DNA of 64,000 bases from Actinoplanes couchii. GTDB lineage: Bacteria > Actinomycetota > Actinomycetes > Mycobacteriales > Micromonosporaceae. Where the stretch lies: assembly GCF_016862075.1 (NCBI RefSeq), contig NZ_BOMG01000078.1:1-64000 (forward strand). Direction: 5' to 3'. The notes under the pieces were generated by a model, which worked only from the letters and a program-made list of their open reading frames with translations, did no database searches and was not told the origin of the DNA. The position numbers were made by a program, and so were the translations under genes. Positions 1 to 7,668 of the stretch are shown here, piece after piece. How positions within the stretch are numbered: position 1 is the stretch's first letter; every line of letters starts with the position of its first letter.

Positions 1-37
1 CCGGAATCCCCGTCCTTTAAGGCGGGGAGAGGTCAAG
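1..37 (+). mobile_element. Probable right end of an IS200/IS605-type (TnpB) element
   Basis: The first bases carry a hairpin in which CCCCG-T-CCTT pairs with AAGG-CGGGG, followed by GGTCAA. This arrangement (GAATCCCCGTCCTTT..GGCGGGGAG..TCAA) is familiar as the right end of actinobacterial IS605-family elements, where it also forms the 3' part of the TnpB omega RNA. The tnpB gene would lie upstream, outside the window. No transposase is visible here, so the call rests on the hairpin alone. Confidence 0.55.
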
Positions 38-85
38 ACTTCCCAGACTCCGTCGTACGGTCGGTGACAGCCCGCCCAGGATAGG

Positions 86-1318
86 GTGACGCCCGCAAAA
101 CCGGGCGACCAGCGGCGGCCGGGGCCGATAGCCTGCGTCGTGACCGTTCGTGATCTCGCTCCGCCGTCCGCTGTGAACGCCGGCCTGCTCGCCGTGCTGA
201 TCGGCTTCACCAGTTCCGCGGCGATCGTCTTCAGCGCCGCCCGGGCCGCCGGCGCCGGCGAGGCCGAGGTCGCGTCCTGGATCCTCGCGCTCAGCCTCGG
301 CATGGGCGTCACTTGCATCGGGTTGTCGCTGCGCTACCGGGCGCCGATCGTCACCGCCTGGTCCACCCCCGGCGCCGCGCTGCTGGTCACCGGTTTGCCC
401 GGATTCACCATGCGCGAGGCGATCGGCGCGTTCCTGGTCTCGGCGCTGCTGATCACGCTGACCGGGGTGACCGGCTGGTTCGGGCGGATCATGGACCGGG
501 TTCCGGTCGAGTTGGCGTCGGCGCTGCTGGCCGGGGTGCTGATCCAATTCGGCACCGGCCTGTTCCGGTCGGCCGGCGACGACCCGCTGCTGGTCCTGAC
601 GATGTTCGCCACCTATCTTCTCTTTCGCAAGATCCTGCTGCGGTACGCGGTACTGGCGGCGCTGCTGGTCGGCGTCGTGGTGGCGGCCCTGTCCGGATCG
701 TTCCGCCCCGGCCTCGTCCAGTGGTCGCTGGCGGCCCCGGTCTTCACGGCCCCGTCGTTCTCGTGGCAGGCGGTGGTCAGCGTGGCGCTGCCCCTGTTCG
801 TGGTGACGATGGCGTCGCAGAACCTGCCCGGTGTAGCGGTGCTGCGCAACGACGGCTACCAGGTGCCCGTCTCCCCACTGATCACGTGGACCGGCGCGGC
901 GAACCTGGTGCTGGCCCCGTTCGGAGCCTTCGGCCTCAACCTGGCCGCCATCACCGCCGCGATCTGCACCGGCCCGCAGGCCCACCCCGACCCCCGCAGG
1001 CGTTACCTGGCGGCGGTGTGGGCCGGCATCTTCTACCTGGTGGTAGCGGTCCTGGGCGCCACGATCACATCGTTGCTGTCGGCCCTGCCGGTGGTCCTGG
1101 TACTGGCCATCGCCGGCATCGGCCTGCTGGGCACCATCGGAAGCTCCCTGACAACGTCCCTACGCGGCGAACGCTGGCGAGAGGCGGCGGTGGTAACCCT
1201 GCTGGCCACGGCTTCCGGAGTCCAACTGCTCGGCATCGGCTCAGCCTTCTGGGGCCTGATCGCCGGCCTGCTGACCGCCGCCGCCACCGGAGCCTTTCGA
1301 GCTCAACCCGCCGACTGA
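86..1318 (+). CDS. benE: BenE-family benzoate/H+ symporter-like membrane protein
   Basis: The 410-residue product is almost wholly hydrophobic, with about 11-12 predicted membrane segments, the usual size for the BenE family of aromatic-acid transporters. It has internal features of that family: a Gly/Pro-rich segment near residue 90-110 (APIVTAWSTPGAALL) and a second near 245-275 (VTMASQNLPGVAVLRNDGYQ). The GTG at 86 has an AGGA four bases upstream; a GTG at 140 would remove a polar leader and is a good alternative start. No aromatic catabolic gene is adjacent, so the substrate is unproven. It converges on the STAND gene with a 16-bp overlap of the 3' ends. Confidence 0.8.
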   Translation: MTPAKPGDQRRPGPIACVVTVRDLAPPSAVNAGLLAVLIGFTSSAAIVFSAARAAGAGEAEVASWILALSLGMGVTCIGLSLRYRAPIVTAWSTPGAALLVTGLPGFTMREAIGAFLVSALLITLTGVTGWFGRIMDRVPVELASALLAGVLIQFGTGLFRSAGDDPLLVLTMFATYLLFRKILLRYAVLAALLVGVVVAALSGSFRPGLVQWSLAAPVFTAPSFSWQAVVSVALPLFVVTMASQNLPGVAVLRNDGYQVPVSPLITWTGAANLVLAPFGAFGLNLAAITAAICTGPQAHPDPRRRYLAAVWAGIFYLVVAVLGATITSLLSALPVVLVLAIAGIGLLGTIGSSLTTSLRGERWREAAVVTLLATASGVQLLGIGSAFWGLIAGLLTAAATGAFRAQPAD

Positions 1319-4300
1319 TCCGGGCCGAGCAGCTCGTCGGCGACCGCCCGGATGGAATCCGGACTGAGGGCCGACAGCAGCTCGACGGCGTTCCTCAGTT
1401 CCCCGTGCCGGACCGCCACGAGCAGCAGTCGGCGGGCCCGGTCCGATTCCACCTTCGGTGCCAGTGCCAGCATGGTCCGGGCCCGTTCGAACTCACCGGC
1501 GATCATGCCCGCCAGTTCCTCCGCCATCCCGGCGGAACCCTGCTCCACCAAGATCCCGGCGAGGGCGGCGATTGCCCTGTCCCGTCTGTGCGACAGCTGG
1601 ATCCGGTCGACGCAGGACCGGGCCTGAGAATACTGACCGGCTCGCGCCAGGGCCTTCGCGAGTGCGGTGTGGGCTTCGTCCCGGCGATTCGGAAGGATGA
1701 CCTCGTGCACCAGGGCGCCGGCTCGGTCGAAAGCTCCCTTCTCCGCCAGCACGGCGACCGCTTCGACGAGAGCCTTTTCGGGGTCGGCCGGCTGCGGAGC
1801 GGGGAACGTCGGCATACTCGCCCGAACCAGCCGCCTACCGTCGTCGATCACGGTCAACCGGTGCGCCAGTTCCCGGGCCGCGGCGCTCTCACCGGTGACC
1901 CAGAGAGCGGTCAGGATCATTCGCAGGGTCCGGGAGCGCTCCGGGCCGGCCGCGTCCTGTTCGGCTGCCGCCAGGATTTCCCGCATCTCGGCCCGATGAT
2001 CAGGCGTGGTGACCGTAGTGGCCAGCGCGCACAGCGCCTCGGCGCGAATCCGCGGCGCGTTCATCAATCGCGCCACCGCGAGGGAGGTACCGGGAACGCC
2101 CACCTCCGCCGCGGCCCGCACCAGCTCGGCCATTACGGGATCGAGATGGGACCGGGCCGCCAGAGACCGGAAGGCCTGATGGGCCTGAGCAGCGGCTTTC
2201 CGGGCCCGTTCGACCGAACCCAGCGTGACCAGAGCGGGGACGAGCCGTGTCAATAGCTGGGCCTTCTCCGCATTGTCGAGCGCGGATCGGGCCGTTGCCT
2301 CGGCACGTGCCGCGAGTGCGGTGGCGGCCTTCCGATCTCCCCGTGATGCTGCCCGGTAACCCCAGCCGGTGAGGGCCGAGGCTCGGGTCGCCGGATCCTG
2401 GATCGATTGGACCAATTCCTCCAGGGTGTCCTCCGCACGCCTCAGTTGAGAGGCGATCCGGGCGATCGCCCGATCGCGGGCGAGGACGTCGGTGATGGAT
2501 TCGGCGATGCTCCGAGCACAGTCGAAGTCGTCCGCTGCCGCCGCGGCGGCGATCACTGCCCGGAGAACGTCGTGACGGTCGGCGCGGCTGCTCGCGAGAT
2601 CCGCGACAGCGATCGCCTGGTCGGCGTCGCCGGCCGTGTACCAGGCCAACGCCATGGCAGACAGCGATCCGACAGTCGGCTCGTTGCCTCTGACGGCCTC
2701 GGCGAGCTGATCGTTGCTGATCGACACGCCGGGCGCCACCATGTCGGCCAGGCGCTTGGCGACCGTGGCGAGGGCCTCGACCTTGACCGTCGGATCAGCG
2801 ATGCCGGTGGCCTCGTCAACGGCGCGGGAAGCCAGATGCGCTGGTTCGTCCCCTGGCTGCCATGACCTGCTCTCGAGTGCCAGAACGGTGTATACCCGGG
2901 ATCTCTCCGCGCCGTGCGGCACCAAATCGGCGACGTCGAGAGCCTCGCCGAGCAGCCGCTGGGCCGTGGTCCGATCATCTTGCCGGGCCGCCGAACTCGC
3001 CAGAATGCCGAGCAATTGAGCCCGCCAGTAGGGTTCGGTCACCTCACGGGCCAGTGATTCCGCCTCCGTGAACGTCTTGCTCGACTTCCCCAGGGCGATG
3101 GCGACCTGACCCATGGCCTGACTTCGCCAGAACGGGCGGGAAATCGTTCGAGCCAGGTTCTTCGCCCGCTCGGTTTCGTTGTTCTCAGTCATTTCGTGGA
3201 CGACTTCACTGATTGCTTTCGACGGTTGGTTCTCGTCGGCGAACAGGTCGTGCGGAATCTGCCCGATCAGTTCCACGGCCCTGTCATGATCACCGGCCGC
3301 GGCTACCGCCGGAGCGAGCCAGGTGGTGGCCAGCGCCCGGCGGCCGCCGTCTTCGGGCATTGCCCTGATCAGGGCCTCGGCTCGGGGGAGGTCGCCGACC
3401 ATCGCCCATAGGCGGGGCAGGTCGAGGGGCATGTTCTGGTTGCGGGCGATCACCTGGCGCCGGAGCAGGGCGAGCCGGCACATCGTCGGCAGGTCCGGTT
3501 CGGGGGCCTGGAGGATTCCCTCCTGGGTGAGGGTTATCTCGTCGAGAACGGTGGAGTCGCCGCCGACCCGTTCCAGTATCCGGGTGCGGCGATCGTCGTC
3601 CAGGACCAGTCGTTTGATGCGCTCGATGTCGCCCTGTTCGTGGAGCGTGGTGAAATAGCCGTGCAGGAGGAATTCCGGGGTTCCCGCCGACCTGCCGGGT
3701 GTCAGACAGGAGTCCGCCCACTCGTTCAGCCGCCTGCGATGATCCGTCAACCGGGATTCGCCGACCAATGTCGTCGCGGTCTCCTGCAGTTCTTTGTGGG
3801 CCAGCACGTAAACGGTGTCGGCGAGGTCGAAGGAGCGGCCGGTGAAAGCGGCGAGATGGTCCTCGACCAGCCACTGGTCCTGGCCGGTCAATTCGGCCAG
3901 ATCGGTGGCCGAGAGACCGCCGTGCGAGGCGGTCACCAGACCGAGGATTCGGGCGGGGAGGCCGCCGTCGTGCACGATCGCCTTCAGTTCACGTTCGGCG
4001 TCCCGGCGGACGAACTCCGCGTGGATCGACGGTTCCAGGTCGCGGCGCAGGCAACGGGCGCGCAGTGGGTGGCCGGGCGGCACGTCGGCCGGTAGCGGCG
4101 GGTTCGGGCGGCTCGACACGATGACCCGAAGCCCGGCCGGTGGGTGGTGGGGGAGGGCGCCGGCGATGCTGTGGGAGTCGGGGTGCGCGGTCACGCCCCG
4201 GTCTTCGTCCAGGCCGTCCACCAGCAGGATCAGGCGGTCGCCGGCCGCTTGGCAGCGGGTGGACGCCTCGGTGAGCATGGTGGTGAGGTGGGCTTCGCGG

Positions 4301-4743
4301 GTGGAGGCGTTCAAGGTCGGTGGGAGGGTGTGCAGCTCCAGGATCTCGGCCAGTTGTTCGATGACGTTGTCGAGGAAGGCCTGGCGGTCGTTCTGGCGGT
4401 GGTGCAGGGCCCGGATGAAGAACGCGACGATCCGTACGCCCGGTGGTGGGTTGAGGGCGAACCAGGCCATCAGGGCCGACTTGCCCGCCCATGCCGGTGC
4501 CCGCCACCACGCGTACTGCTGATCGTGGTCGGTGGTGCAGAAGTCGGCCAGTTCGGCCAACTCCGGTTCGCGGTCGCGGGGGTGGTCCCGGATGATCTCG
4601 CGGATGCGTTCGCGGTATGCCGAGCGGACCGGCGGCGAGGGCGGGGTGGAGGCGAACAGGTTGTTCTGCACGTTGCCGGAGCCGAGCTGCACGCCGTGCC
4701 CGGCACTGATGTCCACAAAGGCCGCCGCGTCGTCGGTGTCCAT
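1303..4743 (-). CDS. NLR-like STAND ATPase with N-terminal amyloid-type motif and helical repeats
   Basis: A protein of 1146 residues from the chosen ATG (a longer frame reaches 4851, but its extra N-terminus is encoded by a 16-bp DNA repeat and looks spurious). Residues 17-28 read GVQLGSGNVQNN, a short glutamine/asparagine motif like the RHIM-related amyloid signalling motifs of bacterial NLR proteins. A P-loop follows (AGKS, 86-89), with a Walker B-like LILLVDGLDED (171-181) and a VSSRP sensor. From about residue 440 the protein is Ala-rich helical repeats of TPR type. STAND proteins of this design are signalling switches; many actinobacterial ones are suspected in conflict or cell-death responses. 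The first glycine of the P-loop is missing (APAWAGKS). No effector gene is adjacent. Confidence 0.75.
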   Translation of the reverse strand: MDTDDAAAFVDISAGHGVQLGSGNVQNNLFASTPPSPPVRSAYRERIREIIRDHPRDREPELAELADFCTTDHDQQYAWWRAPAWAGKSALMAWFALNPPPGVRIVAFFIRALHHRQNDRQAFLDNVIEQLAEILELHTLPPTLNASTREAHLTTMLTEASTRCQAAGDRLILLVDGLDEDRGVTAHPDSHSIAGALPHHPPAGLRVIVSSRPNPPLPADVPPGHPLRARCLRRDLEPSIHAEFVRRDAERELKAIVHDGGLPARILGLVTASHGGLSATDLAELTGQDQWLVEDHLAAFTGRSFDLADTVYVLAHKELQETATTLVGESRLTDHRRRLNEWADSCLTPGRSAGTPEFLLHGYFTTLHEQGDIERIKRLVLDDDRRTRILERVGGDSTVLDEITLTQEGILQAPEPDLPTMCRLALLRRQVIARNQNMPLDLPRLWAMVGDLPRAEALIRAMPEDGGRRALATTWLAPAVAAAGDHDRAVELIGQIPHDLFADENQPSKAISEVVHEMTENNETERAKNLARTISRPFWRSQAMGQVAIALGKSSKTFTEAESLAREVTEPYWRAQLLGILASSAARQDDRTTAQRLLGEALDVADLVPHGAERSRVYTVLALESRSWQPGDEPAHLASRAVDEATGIADPTVKVEALATVAKRLADMVAPGVSISNDQLAEAVRGNEPTVGSLSAMALAWYTAGDADQAIAVADLASSRADRHDVLRAVIAAAAAADDFDCARSIAESITDVLARDRAIARIASQLRRAEDTLEELVQSIQDPATRASALTGWGYRAASRGDRKAATALAARAEATARSALDNAEKAQLLTRLVPALVTLGSVERARKAAAQAHQAFRSLAARSHLDPVMAELVRAAAEVGVPGTSLAVARLMNAPRIRAEALCALATTVTTPDHRAEMREILAAAEQDAAGPERSRTLRMILTALWVTGESAAARELAHRLTVIDDGRRLVRASMPTFPAPQPADPEKALVEAVAVLAEKGAFDRAGALVHEVILPNRRDEAHTALAKALARAGQYSQARSCVDRIQLSHRRDRAIAALAGILVEQGSAGMAEELAGMIAGEFERARTMLALAPKVESDRARRLLLVAVRHGELRNAVELLSALSPDSIRAVADELLGPDQSAG

Positions 4744-4769
4744 CGCCCATCGACGATAGTCGGTGCCCG

Positions 4770-4817
4770 CCCGCAGAAGAAGGAACCCGCAGAAGCAGGA
4801 ACCCGCAGAGGCAGGTG
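4770..4817. repeat. Three tandem copies of a 16-bp unit
   Basis: Units at 4770-4785, 4786-4801 and 4802-4817, consensus CCCGCAGAAGCAGGAA. The first two differ at one base and the third has diverged at its 3' end. They lie just upstream of the STAND gene start and could inflate its open reading frame falsely. Confidence 0.85.
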
Positions 4818-4895
4818 ATCGCGGAAGAAGGCGCCACCCATCGATGACCATTGACGCCTTCGTGAGGCGTGGATATCGTGGGCGTTAACAAGCTG

Positions 4896-4909
4896 TTAAA
4901 ACGTTTCAT
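4896..4909. promoter_or_regulatory. LacI-type operator before the GH78 operon
   Basis: TTAAAACGTTTCAT is centred on CG and has a perfect AAACGTTT core, the usual design of LacI/GalR operators in actinobacteria. It lies 27 bp before the GTG of the rhamnosidase gene. Similar sites occur at 54401 and 57299 in this window. Confidence 0.55.
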
Positions 4910-4935
4910 AACGGTTCGGTCGATCGGGAGCCGCT

Positions 4936-7668
4936 GTGCGCCGCATCCTCACTCTCGCCCTGCTGCTCGCCGTCGGCTACACGGCTCCGGCTGCGGCTGG
5001 CACGACCGGCTGGAGCGCCGAGTGGATCACCAACCGGGACTGGCAGCTCAGTGCCAAAGCGGTCCAGCCGGTGATCGTCGAACTTCCCGAGCAGACCGCC
5101 CGCTTCGTACGACTGGACGTCACCCGCCTCGGGATTCCGCTCGCTGAGCAGCCGCTCGACGGCCGGAACCGGATGGTCACCACCGGCGACACCAGGCGCT
5201 TCCCGGCGCTCACCCACCGCCTGCAACTGGCCGAGTGGGAGGTGTACCAGGAGGGGGATGTCAACCTGGCCGCCGGCCGGGGCAAGTTCATCACCGCCTC
5301 CGAGACCGAGACCGTCCGCAAGGAGTGGGAACCGGCCCTGCTGGCCGACGGCACCGCGGCCGGCTACCAGAGCGCCGCCCACGACAGCCCCGAAGCGAAC
5401 ATCCAGCTCACCCTGGACCTGGGCGCCGCATACACCTTCGACCGGGTGGCCCTGCGCCCGCGTACCGACAGCGCGAATTTCCCCGTCGACTACCGCATCC
5501 AGACCGCGACGACCGACGGCGACTGGCACACCGCCGCCACGGTGACCGGTCAGGTTCGGCCCGAACCCTGGCTGCCGGAGGCGTTGCCGATCTTCGAGAA
5601 GGGCTTCGCCACCCACGGCCAGATCACCCGGGCCCGCCTGCGGATCAGCGGCCTGGGCGTCTACGCCGCGACCCTGAACGGCCGTCCGGTCAGCGACGCC
5701 GTCCTGGAACCGGGCGACGCCGACTACCGCGACCGGGTGCCGTACGCCGACCACGACGTCACCCGAATCCTGCGCCGCGGCGGCAACACCCTGGCCGTCG
5801 CACTGGGCAACGGCACCGCGAACGCCCTGGACACCAAGGGCCGCTACCGCAAGTTCGCCCGCCAGGTCAGCGACCCGAAACTGATCGCCCAGCTGGACCT
5901 CACCTACCGCGACGGCCGCCGGCAGACCGTGGTCTCCGACGGAACCTGGCGCACCGCGCTGGGCCCGACCACGGTCTCCTCCTGGTACGGCGGCGAGGAC
6001 TACGACGCCCGCCGCGAACACCCCACCGCCTGGGCGAACGCCGTCGTCACCACCGGACCCGGCCCGCTCACCGCCCGGCTCGGCGCGCCGGTCCGGATCG
6101 TCGAGCGGCTGCCCGGCACCGAGATCGCCCCGGGTGTCTTCGACGTCGGCCGCACCATCGCCGGCCTGCCCGAGATCACGCTCACCGCGCCGGCCGGCAC
6201 CACGATCCGGGTCTACCCCGCCGAGGCGCTCGCCGACGGCCACGTGAACCAGTCGATCAGCAATGTCGGCGCCCCGATCTGGGACCAGTTCACCACCGCC
6301 GGCGGCACCCGGACGTGGCGCCCGCAGTTCAGCTACCACGGCTTCCGCTACCTGGAGGTGGCCGGACTGCCGCCCGGCGCCACGGTGACCGTGGCCGGGC
6401 TGCGCACGATGGGCGACTACGCCCCGGCCGGAACGTTCGACACCTCGGACGACATCCTGGACGGCATCCACCGGCTGACCCGGCACGCGGTGGAGAACAA
6501 CATGCAGAGCATCCTCACCGACTGCCCGAGCCGGGAGAAGCTCGGCTGGCTGGAACAGGACCATCTGGCGTACGACGCCATCGCCCGGAATTTTGATGTC
6601 CGCACCCTGATGGCGAAGATCACCCAGGACATGGCCGACGGGCAGGAGGCGTCGGGGCTGGTGCCGAGCACGGTGCCGGACCACACCACCCTGGCCGGCG
6701 CCTACCGCGACGACCCGAACTGGGGTGGCGCGCTGGTCCTGGTCCCGTGGCAGACGTACCTGACCTACGGCGACCGCGCCATCCTCCAGCGTCACTATCC
6801 GGCCATGCAGCGATATCTCGCCTATCTCCAAGGGCAGACCGGCCGCTGGGTGGACGGCGTCTACGACTACGGGCTCGGCGACTGGATCACCACCGAGAAA
6901 CCGGCGATGCCCCGGGCGATTCCCGGCAGCACCGGGGTCTGGCGGGTCGCCGACGGCCTGGCCCGGATCGCGACGGTCCTCGGCGAGGATCCGGCCCCCT
7001 ACCGCGCGGTGGCCGACGACATCGCCGCCGCGCTCTGGGCGAAGTACTACGACCCGGCGACCGGGCTGTTCGGCGGCGGCGGTCAGGGCGCGACCGCGCT
7101 CGCCCTCGACGTCGGCGCGGTGCCCGCCGGTCTCCGGGACGCCCAGCTGGCGCACCTGATCGACACGATCGCCGCCCGGGACGACCACCTGATCATGGGG
7201 GAGATCTCGTTCCCCGCGGTGCTGTCGGTGCTCACCGCGGCCGGGCGGGACGACGTCGTCTACCGGATCGCGACCCGGACCACCAGCCCGAGCCTCGGCT
7301 ACCAGGTGGTGGCCGGCAACACCGCGCTCGGCGAGACCTGGGACGGCGGCAGCGGCCAGTCCCAGGACCACTTCATGCTGGGTGCCCTGGACGCCTGGAT
7401 GCTGCGCCGGGTGACCGGAATCGATCAGCGACCCGGCACGGCCGGTTTCCGTGACCTGGTGATCGCCCCGGCGGTCGACGGTGGCCCGGCCGCCGCCTCC
7501 GGGAGTTACGGCGGCATCCGCACCGCCTGGACCCGGACCGGCACCACCGTGCGCCTGACCGTGACCGTGCCGCGGGGTGCCGTCGCGGAGATCCGCCTGC
7601 CCGGCCTGACCCGCACGACCGGGCCCGGCACCTGGAGTTTCACCAGTAACGGGGGAGCACACCGATGA
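4936..7668 (+). CDS. Secreted alpha-L-rhamnosidase, GH78 type
   Basis: The 910-residue product opens with a signal peptide (MRRILTLALLLAVGYTAPAAA). A discoidin/concanavalin-like N-terminal region and beta-domains precede a six-hairpin catalytic domain. The family block TDCPSREKLGWLEQDHL at about 527-543 and the C-terminal GETWDGGSGQSQDHF at about 799-813 are typical GH78 motifs carrying acidic catalytic residues. The enzyme should hydrolyse terminal alpha-L-rhamnose from plant polysaccharide or glycosides outside the cell. The GTG at 4936 has GGGAG six bases upstream. The next gene overlaps its stop by ATGA, so the three hydrolases are translationally coupled. Confidence 0.88.
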   Translation: MRRILTLALLLAVGYTAPAAAGTTGWSAEWITNRDWQLSAKAVQPVIVELPEQTARFVRLDVTRLGIPLAEQPLDGRNRMVTTGDTRRFPALTHRLQLAEWEVYQEGDVNLAAGRGKFITASETETVRKEWEPALLADGTAAGYQSAAHDSPEANIQLTLDLGAAYTFDRVALRPRTDSANFPVDYRIQTATTDGDWHTAATVTGQVRPEPWLPEALPIFEKGFATHGQITRARLRISGLGVYAATLNGRPVSDAVLEPGDADYRDRVPYADHDVTRILRRGGNTLAVALGNGTANALDTKGRYRKFARQVSDPKLIAQLDLTYRDGRRQTVVSDGTWRTALGPTTVSSWYGGEDYDARREHPTAWANAVVTTGPGPLTARLGAPVRIVERLPGTEIAPGVFDVGRTIAGLPEITLTAPAGTTIRVYPAEALADGHVNQSISNVGAPIWDQFTTAGGTRTWRPQFSYHGFRYLEVAGLPPGATVTVAGLRTMGDYAPAGTFDTSDDILDGIHRLTRHAVENNMQSILTDCPSREKLGWLEQDHLAYDAIARNFDVRTLMAKITQDMADGQEASGLVPSTVPDHTTLAGAYRDDPNWGGALVLVPWQTYLTYGDRAILQRHYPAMQRYLAYLQGQTGRWVDGVYDYGLGDWITTEKPAMPRAIPGSTGVWRVADGLARIATVLGEDPAPYRAVADDIAAALWAKYYDPATGLFGGGGQGATALALDVGAVPAGLRDAQLAHLIDTIAARDDHLIMGEISFPAVLSVLTAAGRDDVVYRIATRTTSPSLGYQVVAGNTALGETWDGGSGQSQDHFMLGALDAWMLRRVTGIDQRPGTAGFRDLVIAPAVDGGPAAASGSYGGIRTAWTRTGTTVRLTVTVPRGAVAEIRLPGLTRTTGPGTWSFTSNGGAHR

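Noticed and set aside
4744..4851. Longer N-terminus of the STAND protein
   Set aside because: The extension is encoded by the 16-bp tandem repeat, is cysteine/leucine-rich nonsense in character, and would push the amyloid-type motif inward.
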